Below are positions 46,565-54,742 of a DNA stretch of 64,000 bases, piece after piece. The stretch is taken from assembly GCA_902790375.1 (NCBI GenBank), contig CADARY010000014.1:62001-126000 (forward strand). Reading direction: 5' to 3'. This stretch comes from Oscillospiraceae bacterium. GTDB lineage: Bacteria > Bacillota > Clostridia > Oscillospirales > Oscillospiraceae. The notes under the pieces are model-generated. The model was not told the origin of the DNA, made no database searches, and was given only the letters and a program-made list of their open reading frames with translations. The position numbers and the translations under genes were made by a program. The stretch's first letter is position 1. Every line of letters starts with the position of its first letter.

Positions 46565-47641
46565 ATGAACGAAACATTAGACAAAACCAATATGACGCTG
46601 CGTGACAGGCTCAAGGCCTTTGTTGACGCCTTCGGCCTGCCGAGACTTATCATTGCAGCCTTCCTGCTGATGCTGTATATTGCGGCCCCCATTGTCGGCG
46701 CAGGCTTCTGGATGCAGATCAGCAACACCATCAACCGCTTCAGCTGGAATGCCGTCATGGTGCTTGCCATGGTGCCGATGATCCACTCCGGCTGCGGCCT
46801 GAACTTCGGGCTTCCGCTCGGTATTATCTCCGGCCTTTTGGGCGCTACGCTTTCCATCGAGCTTGGCTTTACCGGGCCGTTGAGCTTTCTCATGGCGATC
46901 CTCATTGCCACTCCCTTTGCCATCGTTCTCGGCGCGCTCTACGGCTGGCTTCTCAACAAGATCAAGGGCGGCGAGATGATGATCGCAACTTATGTCGGCT
47001 TCTCGTCCGTGTCCTTCATGTGCATGATGTGGCTTCTGCTGCCCTACCACAGCCCGACGATGGTCTGGGGCTTCTCCGGCAAGGGCCTGAGGACCACGAT
47101 CTCGCTGGAAGGCTTTTATGACAAGGTGCTTGCGAACTTCCTGCAGATCAATATCGGCAGCCTCTCCATCCCCACGGGCACGCTCCTGTTCTTTGCGGTG
47201 CTGGCCTTCGGCATGTGGGCTTTCCTGCACACCAAGACCGGCACGGCCATGACGGCTGTGGGCTCCAACCCCACCTTTGCCAAGGCTGCCGGCGTCAATG
47301 TGGATAAAATGCGCATGCTTTCCGTTGTTCTCTCCACCTGGCTTGCCGCCATCGGCATTCTGGTCTATGAGCAGGGCTTCGGCTTTATCCAGCTCTATAT
47401 GGCGCCCTTCTATATGGCGCTGCCCGCTGTTTCCGCCATTTTGATCGGCGGCGCGTCCGTCAACAAGGCGTCGATTGCAAACGTCATTATCGGCACCTTC
47501 CTCTTTCAGGGTATTGTCACCATGACGCCCACCGTTATGAACAACATGATCCACATGGATATGAGCGAGGTTATCCGTGTCGTGGCTTCCCAGGGCATGA
47601 TCCTCTATGCGCTGACAAGGAAAACGGAGGCGACGAAATGA
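46565..47641 (+). CDS. ABC transporter permease (BPD_transp_2), first of two
   Basis: A 358-residue inner-membrane protein with about 9-10 helices. It has the family pattern NAVMVLAMVPMIHSGCGLNFGLPLGIISGLLGA early and AVGSNPTFAKAAGVNVDKMRMLSVVLSTWLAAIGIL followed by LPAVSAILIGGASVNKASIANVIIGTFLFQGI late (the EAA-like coupling region and G-G-A-S loop). GAGGAGGGCAGC precedes the ATG. It overlaps the second permease by ATGA. The two permeases should form a heterodimer with the ATPase at 44965. Confidence 0.93.
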   Translation: MNETLDKTNMTLRDRLKAFVDAFGLPRLIIAAFLLMLYIAAPIVGAGFWMQISNTINRFSWNAVMVLAMVPMIHSGCGLNFGLPLGIISGLLGATLSIELGFTGPLSFLMAILIATPFAIVLGALYGWLLNKIKGGEMMIATYVGFSSVSFMCMMWLLLPYHSPTMVWGFSGKGLRTTISLEGFYDKVLANFLQINIGSLSIPTGTLLFFAVLAFGMWAFLHTKTGTAMTAVGSNPTFAKAAGVNVDKMRMLSVVLSTWLAAIGILVYEQGFGFIQLYMAPFYMALPAVSAILIGGASVNKASIANVIIGTFLFQGIVTMTPTVMNNMIHMDMSEVIRVVASQGMILYALTRKTEATK

Positions 47642-48759
47642 AAAACAAGATTACTGCCGGCAAAATTCTCTCCTTCGTTCGCGACAACAGTGTGCCCCTC
47701 ATGTTCGTGCTGATCTGCGCGGTCTGCATTCCGATCTCCGGCTTCTCCTGGGGCTATCTGATCAACGAGATCGTGACCCGTATGGGCCGCAACATATTCC
47801 TGATCCTTGCTCTGCTGATCCCCATCATGTCCGGTATGGGCCTGAACTTCGGCATGACCCTCGGCGCCATGGCAGGAGAGATCGCCCTGATCCTGGTCTC
47901 CGACTGGCAGATCTGGGGTATTCCCGGCGTGGTGCTGGCCATGATCATTTCCATCCCCATCTCCGTGCTTCTTGGCGCGTTCTGCGGCAAGATCCTGAAC
48001 ATGGCCAAGGGCCGCGAAATGATCACGAGCTATATTATCAGCTTCTTCATGAACGGTATCTATCAGCTGATCGTGCTGTATATGATGGGCTCCATCATCC
48101 CGATCAAGCATTTTTCCATCAAGCTGCCCCGCGGCTACGGTATCCGCAACACGGTGTCCCTGCTGAATATGCGCCAGTGCCTGGATAATCTGCTGGCCGT
48201 GCGTGTCAGCGGCGTGAAGATCCCGGTACTGACCTTTCTCATCATCGGGGTGCTGTGCCTTTTCATCGTGTGGTTCCGTAAGACCAAGCTCGGTCAGGAT
48301 ATGCGCGCTGTCGGCCAGGACATGAATGTTGCCCGCGACGCCGGTATCAATGTCGAGCGCACCCGCATCATTTCCATCGTCATGTCCACGGTGCTGGCAG
48401 GCTTCGGAATGGTTATCTATCTCCAGAATATGGGCAATATCGCCACCTACAGCTCCCATTCGCAGATCGGCATGTTCTGCATCGCGGCTCTGCTGGTCGG
48501 CGGCGCCAGTGTGGACAAGGCTTCCATCGGCAATGTTTTCCTCGGCGTTATCCTGTTCCACACCATGTTTATTGTCGCCCCCAAGGCGGGCGCTGAGATC
48601 ACGGGCGACTCCATGATCGGCGAGTATTTCCGTGTCTTTGTCTCCTATGCCGTTATCACCGTGGCGCTCATTATGTATGAGACCAAGAAACGCAAGCACA
48701 AGAGCCAGAATGCACAGCAGCTGCAGCTTGCACAGGAGGAGGCCGATAAGCATGAATAA
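47638..48759 (+). CDS. ABC transporter permease (BPD_transp_2), second of two
   Basis: A 373-residue paralogue of the preceding permease, with MSGMGLNFGMTLGAMAGEIALIL, FRKTKLGQDMRAVGQDMNVARDAGINVERTRIISIVMSTVLAGFGM and IAALLVGGASVDKASIGNVFLGVILFHTMF. Starts on the ATGA overlap with the stop of the first permease, so their translation is coupled. Its C-terminus is a charged Lys/Gln-rich tail (about 355-373) within which the accessory gene's start lies. Substrate unknown. Confidence 0.93.
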   Translation: MKNKITAGKILSFVRDNSVPLMFVLICAVCIPISGFSWGYLINEIVTRMGRNIFLILALLIPIMSGMGLNFGMTLGAMAGEIALILVSDWQIWGIPGVVLAMIISIPISVLLGAFCGKILNMAKGREMITSYIISFFMNGIYQLIVLYMMGSIIPIKHFSIKLPRGYGIRNTVSLLNMRQCLDNLLAVRVSGVKIPVLTFLIIGVLCLFIVWFRKTKLGQDMRAVGQDMNVARDAGINVERTRIISIVMSTVLAGFGMVIYLQNMGNIATYSSHSQIGMFCIAALLVGGASVDKASIGNVFLGVILFHTMFIVAPKAGAEITGDSMIGEYFRVFVSYAVITVALIMYETKKRKHKSQNAQQLQLAQEEADKHE

Positions 48760-49219
48760 GAGAAGGCTCCTTTTCCGGGTCGGCGCCGTTGCGATCCTGC
48801 TTGCCATTGCGGCCTGCATGATGGTCATCGGCCGGGGACATACGGTCTATGTCGACAACAAGACCCTGGAGTATAACGGCGAGAGCTACAAGGCGCCCTA
48901 TCGCGTCAACGTCTATGTGAAGGGCGAGCAGATCGCAAGGCTTGCCGCGCGTGAACGCGGTATGACCACCAACATCGGTCAGAGATTCAGGATGACGCTC
49001 GGTGTGATCGAAGAAAAGGGCGGCGACGAAAAGATGGTCGACGTGTCTCTGAAGCTTCCCTACAGCATGGACGGCATCATTCTGAACGTACCCGGTTACC
49101 TGGCGAATCTGCCTCAGGAGGCCTGGCTGAGTGAGTTTGTCTCCACGCCAACCGAGGCGGAGATGCAGGATGAAGAGATTCCCAGCGAAGAGGAAGACCT
49201 CCTCGCCGGCGAGTTCTGA
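48752..49219 (+). CDS. Accessory protein of the DUF3798 transporter operon
   Basis: A 155-residue protein with one N-terminal helix (about 8-27) and an extracytoplasmic domain (HTVYVDNKTLEYNGESYKAPYRVNVYVKGEQI, then FRMTLGVIEEKGGDEKMVDVSLKLPYSMDG). It ends in an acidic tail (EEIPSEEEDLLAGEF). I think it belongs with DUF6672, but I am not sure of that number. It overlaps the second permease by 8 bases and is the last gene before a perfect terminator palindrome, so it is very likely part of the transporter's function. It may be a membrane-anchored partner of the complex. AGGAGGAGG lies upstream of the ATG. Confidence 0.7.
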   Translation: MNKRRLLFRVGAVAILLAIAACMMVIGRGHTVYVDNKTLEYNGESYKAPYRVNVYVKGEQIARLAARERGMTTNIGQRFRMTLGVIEEKGGDEKMVDVSLKLPYSMDGIILNVPGYLANLPQEAWLSEFVSTPTEAEMQDEEIPSEEEDLLAGEF

Positions 49220-49235
49220 TCGCTCAAAAAGCACA

Positions 49236-49266
49236 ACAGCCCATGCCATGGCATGGGCTGTCTTTA
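49236..49266 (+). terminator. Terminator of the DUF3798 transporter operon
   Basis: A perfect 26-base palindrome begins ACAGCCCATGCC (49236-49261), followed by CTTTAC. The next gene's ribosome-binding site (AGGAGG) directly follows. Confidence 0.65.
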
Positions 49267-49278
49267 CAGGAGGAAAAA

Positions 49279-50730
49279 ATGGCAGTATTGCAAGGCTTGA
49301 AGCCCGAAAAGGTTTTTGAATATTTTGAAATGCTCTGCTCAGTGCCGCATGGCTCCGGCAACACAAAACAGATCAGCGATCTGTGCGTCAGGTTTGCACA
49401 GGAGCGTGGGCTGCGCTGCAAGCAGGATGAGATGAATAATGTCATCATCTGGAAGGACGCGACCCCCGGCTATGAGAATGCCGAGCCGCTGATTCTGCAG
49501 GGGCATATCGACATGGTCTGCGCCTCAGAGCCGGACTGCGGCATCGACATGGAGACCGATGGACTGCGGCTTGTGGTTGACGGAGACTGGGTCAAGGCAT
49601 ATAAGACAAGCCTCGGCGCGGACAACGGCATCGGCGTTGCCATCACGATGGCTCTGCTCGACGACGATACCCTCAGGCACCCCCGGCTGGAGGCAGTTTT
49701 TACAACCGATGAGGAGACCGGCATGTTCGGCGCGGACAGCGTGGATCTCTCCGTGCTGGAGGGGCGCAATCTCATCAACCTCGACTCCGAGGAGGAGGGG
49801 TATCTGACTGTCAGCTGTGCCGGCGGCGTACGCGTGGATGCTTTCTTTCAGGCCGACTGGGAAAAAGCGCCCGACGGCTGGCGCTTTTTTGAGGTCGTGA
49901 TCGACGGCCTCAAGGGCGGACACTCCGGCGCGGAGATCGACAAGGGCCGTGCCAGCGCAACCCAGCTCATGGGCCGCTTCCTTTACCGGGCGGAAAAGGA
50001 GACGGGTCTTCGCATCGCCTCCATGGAGGGCGGCACGTTCACCAATGTCATTCCGCTGTTCTGCCGCTCCGTCGTGGCTGTCCCCGCAGAGAAGGCGGGC
50101 TGTTTTGAAGCAATGTGCAAGGCGGATGAGGAGATGTTTCGCAACGAATATGCAACACCCGATCCGGGCCTGCGCATGAGATGCGCAGATGCCGAGATGG
50201 CAGAGAAGGTGTTCTCTGCGGTAAGAACAAAGGCTCTGCTCGGCATGCTGCTGCTTGCCCCCTATGGCGTGGAGGCAATGAGCATGGATATCCCCGGCCT
50301 GGTGCAGACCTCCATGAACCTCGGCGTCATCAAAACGGAAGAAGAGGGGATCGGCCTTTATTTCAGCCTTCGCTCCTCCATCGGCAGTCAGAAGGAGATG
50401 CTGGCAGAGCGCCTGCAGGCTCTCTGCACGCTCTTCGAGGCCTCCTTCTCCACCCATGATCCCTATCCTGCCTGGTCCTTCAAAAAGGAATCCCGTCTGC
50501 GCGACGCCATGAGCGCCGCCTGCACGAAAATTCTGGGCAGAGAGCCTGGCATCACTGCCACGCACGGCGGGCTTGAATGCGGCCTGTTCATGGAAAAGCG
50601 GCCGGACTTTGACTGCGTCTCGCTCGGTCCCGACCTGCGCGAGGTGCACTCTGTGCGTGAGCGTTTAAGCATCAGCTCCACAGAACGTCTGTACAACATC
50701 ATGCGCAGCTTTATCGAAAACTGGAAATAA
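49279..50730 (+). CDS. pepD: Aminoacyl-histidine dipeptidase (PepD-like, M20)
   Basis: A 483-residue zinc dipeptidase that frees amino acids from dipeptides such as Xaa-His. It has the N-terminal VFEYFEMLCSVPHGSGNTKQISD, the metal loop LILQGHIDMVCA (H-x-D), YKTSLGADNGIGVAITMALLDD, and FTTDEETGMFGADSVDL (catalytic and metal glutamates). The lid domain has IDGLKGGHSGAEIDKGRASATQLMGRFL, and the last metal histidine is in EVHSVRERL. It has the family's length. ATG 49279 is 6 bases after AGGAGG. No promoter was placed; it may be read through from the transporter operon. Confidence 0.93.
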   Translation: MAVLQGLKPEKVFEYFEMLCSVPHGSGNTKQISDLCVRFAQERGLRCKQDEMNNVIIWKDATPGYENAEPLILQGHIDMVCASEPDCGIDMETDGLRLVVDGDWVKAYKTSLGADNGIGVAITMALLDDDTLRHPRLEAVFTTDEETGMFGADSVDLSVLEGRNLINLDSEEEGYLTVSCAGGVRVDAFFQADWEKAPDGWRFFEVVIDGLKGGHSGAEIDKGRASATQLMGRFLYRAEKETGLRIASMEGGTFTNVIPLFCRSVVAVPAEKAGCFEAMCKADEEMFRNEYATPDPGLRMRCADAEMAEKVFSAVRTKALLGMLLLAPYGVEAMSMDIPGLVQTSMNLGVIKTEEEGIGLYFSLRSSIGSQKEMLAERLQALCTLFEASFSTHDPYPAWSFKKESRLRDAMSAACTKILGREPGITATHGGLECGLFMEKRPDFDCVSLGPDLREVHSVRERLSISSTERLYNIMRSFIENWK

Positions 50731-50783
50731 ACCACGACGGGAGTTGTCTCAAAATACAACAGCTCCTGTGTTGGGATGAATGT

Positions 50784-50909
50784 CGTAGGGGCCGACGGCC
50801 CAGGCCGGCCTCTCTTGACAACAGGCCGCCGGTTATTTGACCGGTGGCCTGTTGTCAATTCACCTTCTGCCCTCTTTTCGGCGGGTCAATCTGGGGATCT
50901 ACCCCTACG
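50784..50909. repeat. Inverted-repeat element with a central long hairpin
   Basis: Ends are CGTAGGGG (50784-50791) and CCCCTACG (50902-50909). In the middle TTGACAACAGGCC (50815-50827) pairs exactly with GGCCTGTTGTCAA (50846-50858), extended inward by CCGGT/ACCGG. No coding evidence. It fits a small non-autonomous repeat; the hairpin may also end the pepD transcript. The rest of 50731-50982 shows nothing else. Confidence 0.5.
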
Positions 50910-50982
50910 CTTTTGCGGCCATATCCGTTTTGAGTTCATATCCTGCGCCGCGCCCGCATATCCTTGCCGGGGAGGGGAGCGG

Positions 50983-51573
50983 ATGGACAAACGGCATTTT
51001 TTCCTGAGCTTTACGGCGGTCTATCTGACAGCCTGCCTGTATTACCGTGCGGCCCTGACCCTGCTGCCCGCGGCGCTGCTTCCGATCGCGGTGCATGAGC
51101 TTTCGCATATTCTGGCACTGCGTCTGCTGGGACAGAAGATCACCGGCCTTACGGCAGACGCGCGGGGACTCTGCATACGCTATCACGGAAGCTGCTCCGA
51201 CGCGGGACACGTCCTCGCCGCGCTTGCCGGGCCTCTCGGCGGCGCGCTCTATGCCCTTGTCGGATTCACAGACATTGCGTGTCTCAGGCAAAGCGCGGCG
51301 CTGAGTATTCTGCTGACGGCCTTCAACCTCCTGCCGCTGCTGCCGCTGGACGGGGGACGGGTGTTCAGCATACTGTGCGCCATGACGCTCGGCGAAGAGC
51401 GCGGTGCGCGGCTCTATCACGGCGTCAGCACGGTATGTCTCACGCTCCTGCTCACGGGCGGGGTGTATCTCGCCATATGGAAAAAGAGTACGGCTCTGCT
51501 CGCCGCCGCGATCTGGCTGCTGCTTTTTCAAAATGAAGAGGAAGCACTTGTAAAAAGCCGGGAAATCATTTAG
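50983..51573 (+). CDS. M50 family site-2 metalloprotease (SpoIVFB-like)
   Basis: A 196-residue intramembrane zinc protease. It has about five hydrophobic stretches, the zinc-binding HELSHILALRLLG (H-E-x-x-H) in an early helix, and the second metal ligand in FNLLPLLPLDGGRVFSI (N-x-x-P-x-x-P-L-D-G-G). It is shorter than typical RseP and lacks PDZ and CBS domains, which fits SpoIVFB-type proteins that cut pro-sigma factors in sporulation. ATG 50983 follows GGAGGGGAG; the frame is open upstream into the repeat, but not convincingly. It precedes the radical SAM gene by 30 bases. Confidence 0.85.
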   Translation: MDKRHFFLSFTAVYLTACLYYRAALTLLPAALLPIAVHELSHILALRLLGQKITGLTADARGLCIRYHGSCSDAGHVLAALAGPLGGALYALVGFTDIACLRQSAALSILLTAFNLLPLLPLDGGRVFSILCAMTLGEERGARLYHGVSTVCLTLLLTGGVYLAIWKKSTALLAAAIWLLLFQNEEEALVKSREII

Positions 51574-51603
51574 AATAGCCCCAAACCGACTGGGGAGAGA
51601 AAT

Positions 51604-53439
51604 ATGGACAAGAGACTGGAACGTATCCTGCCCCGCGTGCAGAAGCCTGCGCGCTATACGGGCGGAGAGTATAATCAGATCATCAAGGATAAAGAGAAGG
51701 CGGAGCTGCGTGTCGCCTTCTGTTTTCCGGATACCTATGAGATCGGCATGTCAAATCTCGGCATGAGCATCCTGTACCACACCATGAACAGTCTGGACTT
51801 TGTCTGGTGCGAGCGCGTGTTTGCTCCCTGGGGGGACATGTATGCGGAGATGAAGAAAGCCGGCATCCCGCTCTACGCGCTGGAGAGCGGAGACAGCCTC
51901 GATCGGTTTGACGCGCTGGCCTTTTCCATCGGCTATGAGATGGCCTATACCACCGTGCTGGATATGATCGACCAGGCGGGACTGCCGCTTCGCTCTGCCG
52001 AAAGGCAATCCCTTCTGCCGCTGGTTTTCGCGGGCGGCTCCGCGGCAGTGAATGCCGAACCGATGGCGGAGTTCATTGACCTCTTCGTCATCGGCGAGGG
52101 GGAGGAGATGAATAATGACCTGCTCACGCTTTTGAACCAGGCAAAGCTTGAAAACTGGTCCAAGCGGGACTTCCTGCGAAAAGCCGCGCAGATCGGCGGC
52201 GTATATGTGCCCTCTCTCTACAGCGTTTCATATAACGAAGACGGGACCGTCGCTTCGATCACGGCGGAGGAGGGCGCGCCGGAGCGCGTTACCAAGCGTG
52301 TAATTGTGGATCTGGACAAGGCCCCCTATCCCACCAGGCCCATCGTCCCGTCTACCGAGGTCGTGCATGACCGGGTGAATCTCGAGCTTTTTCGCGGCTG
52401 TGTGCGCGGCTGCCGCTTCTGCCAGGCGGGCTATATCTATCGCCCCATCCGCGCCAAGAAGCCGGAGACCCTGATCCGGCAGGGGATCGAGGCGTTGAAA
52501 AACACCGGCCATGAGGATGTGACGCTCCTGTCCCTCTCCACCAGCGATTACCGCCCGCTGCCCGGCCTGTGCGACGGGCTGCTGGACTACTGCGAAAGCC
52601 GCAGCATCGGCCTGTCGCTGCCCTCCCTGCGGGCTGACAATTTCTCCATGGAGATCATGGAAAAGCTCCAGAAGGTGAGGAAAAGCGGCCTGACCTTTGC
52701 GGTCGAAGGCGGCAGCCAGCGCCTGCGTGACGCCGTCAATAAAAATGTCACGGAGGAGGATCTGCTCAACACCTGCGCCATTGCCTTCGCGGGCGGGTGG
52801 AATACGGTCAAGCTCTATTACATGCTCGGCCTGCCCACGGAGACGGATGAGGACATCATCGGCATTGCGGATATGGCGGGGCGCATCCTCCACTGCTGGC
52901 GGGAAAACGCGAAAAACAAAAACCGGGGCGTGAAGATCACGGTCTCCACCTCCTGCTTTATTCCCAAGCCCCACAGTCCCTTCCAGTGGGAGGCACAGAT
53001 CAGCAAAGAGGAATATCTCCGGCGGGTCAATCTCCTGCGCAGCAGCATCAATTCCCGCAACGTGGTCTATAACTGGCATGACGCGGACACCAGTGTTGTG
53101 GAGGCTGTGCTCTCCCGCGGGGACAGGCGTCTTGCGCCGGTACTGGAGGAGGTCTGGAGAGACGGCGGCAGGCTGGAGGCCTGGACCGATTATTTCAGCT
53201 TTGATCGCTGGATGCGGGCCCTCGAAAAGCACGGCCTTTCGCCTGCCTTCTATGCCGAGCGGGAGCGCAGCACCGAGGAGATCCTGCCCTGGGACATGAT
53301 TGACGTCGGCGTTCGCAAGGAGCATCTCAGGCGGGAGCGGGAAAAATGCTACAGCTCCACACTCTCGCCGGACTGCCGGCGCCAGTGCTCCGCCTGCGGA
53401 GCGCTGAAGCTCATGGAAGGAGGCAGGTGCGATGGATAA
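51604..53439 (+). CDS. B12-binding-domain radical SAM protein (TIGR03960 type)
   Basis: A 611-residue radical SAM enzyme of unknown substrate. The N-terminal part (about 1-190) is a cobalamin-binding-like fold with RVAFCFPDTYEIGMSNLGMSILYH. The radical SAM core has the cluster motif RGCVRGCRFCQAGYIYRP (C-x3-C-x2-C), followed by VTLLSLSTSDYRPL and a C-terminal part (CSACG). AGAGAAAT precedes the ATG. The stop overlaps the DUF2344 partner by 8 bases. These two proteins occur together, sometimes fused, upstream of rplU/rplS-type genes in Firmicutes, and are thought to act on tRNA or rRNA, which is not proven. Confidence 0.93.
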   Translation: MDKRLERILPRVQKPARYTGGEYNQIIKDKEKAELRVAFCFPDTYEIGMSNLGMSILYHTMNSLDFVWCERVFAPWGDMYAEMKKAGIPLYALESGDSLDRFDALAFSIGYEMAYTTVLDMIDQAGLPLRSAERQSLLPLVFAGGSAAVNAEPMAEFIDLFVIGEGEEMNNDLLTLLNQAKLENWSKRDFLRKAAQIGGVYVPSLYSVSYNEDGTVASITAEEGAPERVTKRVIVDLDKAPYPTRPIVPSTEVVHDRVNLELFRGCVRGCRFCQAGYIYRPIRAKKPETLIRQGIEALKNTGHEDVTLLSLSTSDYRPLPGLCDGLLDYCESRSIGLSLPSLRADNFSMEIMEKLQKVRKSGLTFAVEGGSQRLRDAVNKNVTEEDLLNTCAIAFAGGWNTVKLYYMLGLPTETDEDIIGIADMAGRILHCWRENAKNKNRGVKITVSTSCFIPKPHSPFQWEAQISKEEYLRRVNLLRSSINSRNVVYNWHDADTSVVEAVLSRGDRRLAPVLEEVWRDGGRLEAWTDYFSFDRWMRALEKHGLSPAFYAERERSTEEILPWDMIDVGVRKEHLRREREKCYSSTLSPDCRRQCSACGALKLMEGGRCDG

Positions 53440-54091
53440 GCTGCGCCTTCGCTTTGAAAAAACCGGACGGGCAGTCTATATCTCCCATCTGGATCTGATG
53501 CACACCATGCAGCGGGCATTTTCGCGCGCGGAATACGAGCTCAAGTATTCTGAGGGCTTCAATCCTCACCCGCAGATCTCCATTGCGCTGCCGCTTTCGG
53601 TCGGTGTTGAGAGCTTCTGCGAGATCATGGACTTTCGCCTCAGGGGGGACGCGGACCTCCGCGAGCTGCCCGCAAGGCTCACGGCCGTGATGCCTGAGGG
53701 CATCCGGGTCACAGACTGCTATGAGCAGGTGAACAAAACGGCGCTGCTCAAGTTCCTGGAGATCCGCGGCGCGTTCGAATATGATGACAGACCGCTTGCC
53801 GATATGGCGGAAAAGCTGAACCGCTTCTATTCACAGGAGGCGATCGTGATCGAAAAGAAGACCAAGCGCGGCCAGGGACAGAGCGATATTCGCCCGGCCA
53901 TTCGGGAGATACGCTTTGCGGCAGGGGAGAAGACGGTCGAGCTCCGCGCTGTCATCTCCGCTCAGGAGCCGACCCTGAACCCTGCTCTGCTGGCAGACGC
54001 CCTCCGACAGCTTGAGCCAGGAATCGCGCCGGATTTTGCCCGCTTTACAAGAATTGAAAATTATCTGGAGAATATGGAGATTTTTCGGTAA
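53432..54091 (+). CDS. TIGR03936 / DUF2344 radical-SAM-associated protein
   Basis: A 219-residue partner of the radical SAM protein. It starts MDKLRLRFEKTGRAVYISHLDLMHTMQRAFSRAEYELKYSEGFNPHPQISIALPLSVGVES, typical of DUF2344, and has the usual length. Its ATG lies in the last codons of the upstream gene (8-base overlap), so translation is coupled. GGAGGCAGG sits before it. The gene is followed by the rplS promoter and leader. Exact function unknown; it is likely to act in the same complex as the radical SAM enzyme. Confidence 0.9.
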   Translation: MDKLRLRFEKTGRAVYISHLDLMHTMQRAFSRAEYELKYSEGFNPHPQISIALPLSVGVESFCEIMDFRLRGDADLRELPARLTAVMPEGIRVTDCYEQVNKTALLKFLEIRGAFEYDDRPLADMAEKLNRFYSQEAIVIEKKTKRGQGQSDIRPAIREIRFAAGEKTVELRAVISAQEPTLNPALLADALRQLEPGIAPDFARFTRIENYLENMEIFR

Positions 54092-54098
54092 AAACCCC

Positions 54099-54127
54099 TT
54101 GCATTGTGCCTGAATGTATGGTAATAT
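54099..54127 (+). promoter_or_regulatory. rplS promoter
   Basis: TTGCAT (54099-54104), 17 bases, TAATAT (54122-54127). It lies just after the DUF2344 stop and starts a roughly 100-base leader. Confidence 0.6.
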
Positions 54128-54132
54128 ACTAT

Positions 54133-54205
54133 AGCTTGCGCAGGGAGAACCTGTGCAGCCGCGAATAAGGCGGTCCGCTGTCAAGGCTGCGTCCCTCTGA
54201 TAAGA
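54133..54205 (+). ncRNA. Candidate L19 mRNA leader
   Basis: The leader holds GCGCAGG/CCTGTGC as a first hairpin and then GCCGC/GCGG-type pairing inside a longer G/C element that closes with GCAGCC/GGCTGC, and ends with CTGATAAGAAC. Firmicutes rplS mRNAs are known to carry an autoregulatory leader (Rfam 'L19_leader'). I have not compared bases with that model, so the assignment is tentative. Confidence 0.4.
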
Positions 54206-54232
54206 ACGTCTATATAAAGGAAGGATCATACA

Positions 54233-54574
54233 ATGGATCTGATTAAAATTCTCTCCGAGCAGTACACCAAGGATGAACTGCCCGAAATGAACGTGGGCGA
54301 TACCGTCCGTGTTCTCGTCCGTGTCAAGGAAGGCAACCGCGAGCGCACCCAGGCTTTCGAGGGCACCATCATTGCCAAGAAGCATGGCGGCATCAATGAG
54401 ACCATCACCGTCCGCCGCATCTCCTACGGTGTCGGCTGTGAGAAGGTCTTCCCCGTGCACTCTCCCTCCATCGTCTCTGTCACCACCGTCCGCAAGGGCA
54501 AGGTTCGCAGAGCGAAGCTGTACTACCTGCGTGACCGCGTGGGCAAGGCGGCCAAGGTCAAGGAGCGCCTGTAA
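54233..54574 (+). CDS. rplS: Ribosomal protein L19
   Basis: A 113-residue large-subunit protein at the interface with the small subunit. It has [60 protein letters not shown] and the basic C-terminal [21 protein letters not shown], which is standard for L19. AAGGAAGG lies 8 bases before ATG 54233. It has a strong terminator of its own at 54586. In many Firmicutes lepB, rbgA and rnhB follow rplS directly; here the polysaccharide cluster lies between. Confidence 0.97.
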   Translation: MDLIKILSEQYTKDELPEMNVGDTVRVLVRVKEGNRERTQAFEGTIIAKKHGGINETITVRRISYGVGCEKVFPVHSPSIVSVTTVRKGKVRRAKLYYLRDRVGKAAKVKERL

Positions 54575-54585
54575 GACAGATATGC

Positions 54586-54621
54586 AAAAAAGGCATCTTC
54601 CTGCGGGAAGGTGCCTTTTTT
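54586..54621 (+). terminator. Terminator of rplS
   Basis: AAAAAAGGCATCTTCC pairs with GGAAGGTGCCTTTTTT around a short loop; T run at 54616-54621. Confidence 0.9.
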
Positions 54622-54640
54622 GCGGCATAACAAATCCGCC

Positions 54641-54669
54641 TTTACAGAATACGGTATTTGCGATACAAT
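54641..54669 (+). promoter_or_regulatory. Promoter of the polysaccharide cluster
   Basis: TTTACA (54641-54646), 17 bases, TACAAT (54664-54669), about 74 bases before the first glycosyltransferase start. Confidence 0.7.
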
Positions 54670-54742
54670 ATAAAATGTATCGGCATATTGGCTCATGCGG
54701 GTGCGGCGTTGGACCGGCAGTCAGCAGGGAAGGACAGGGAGC

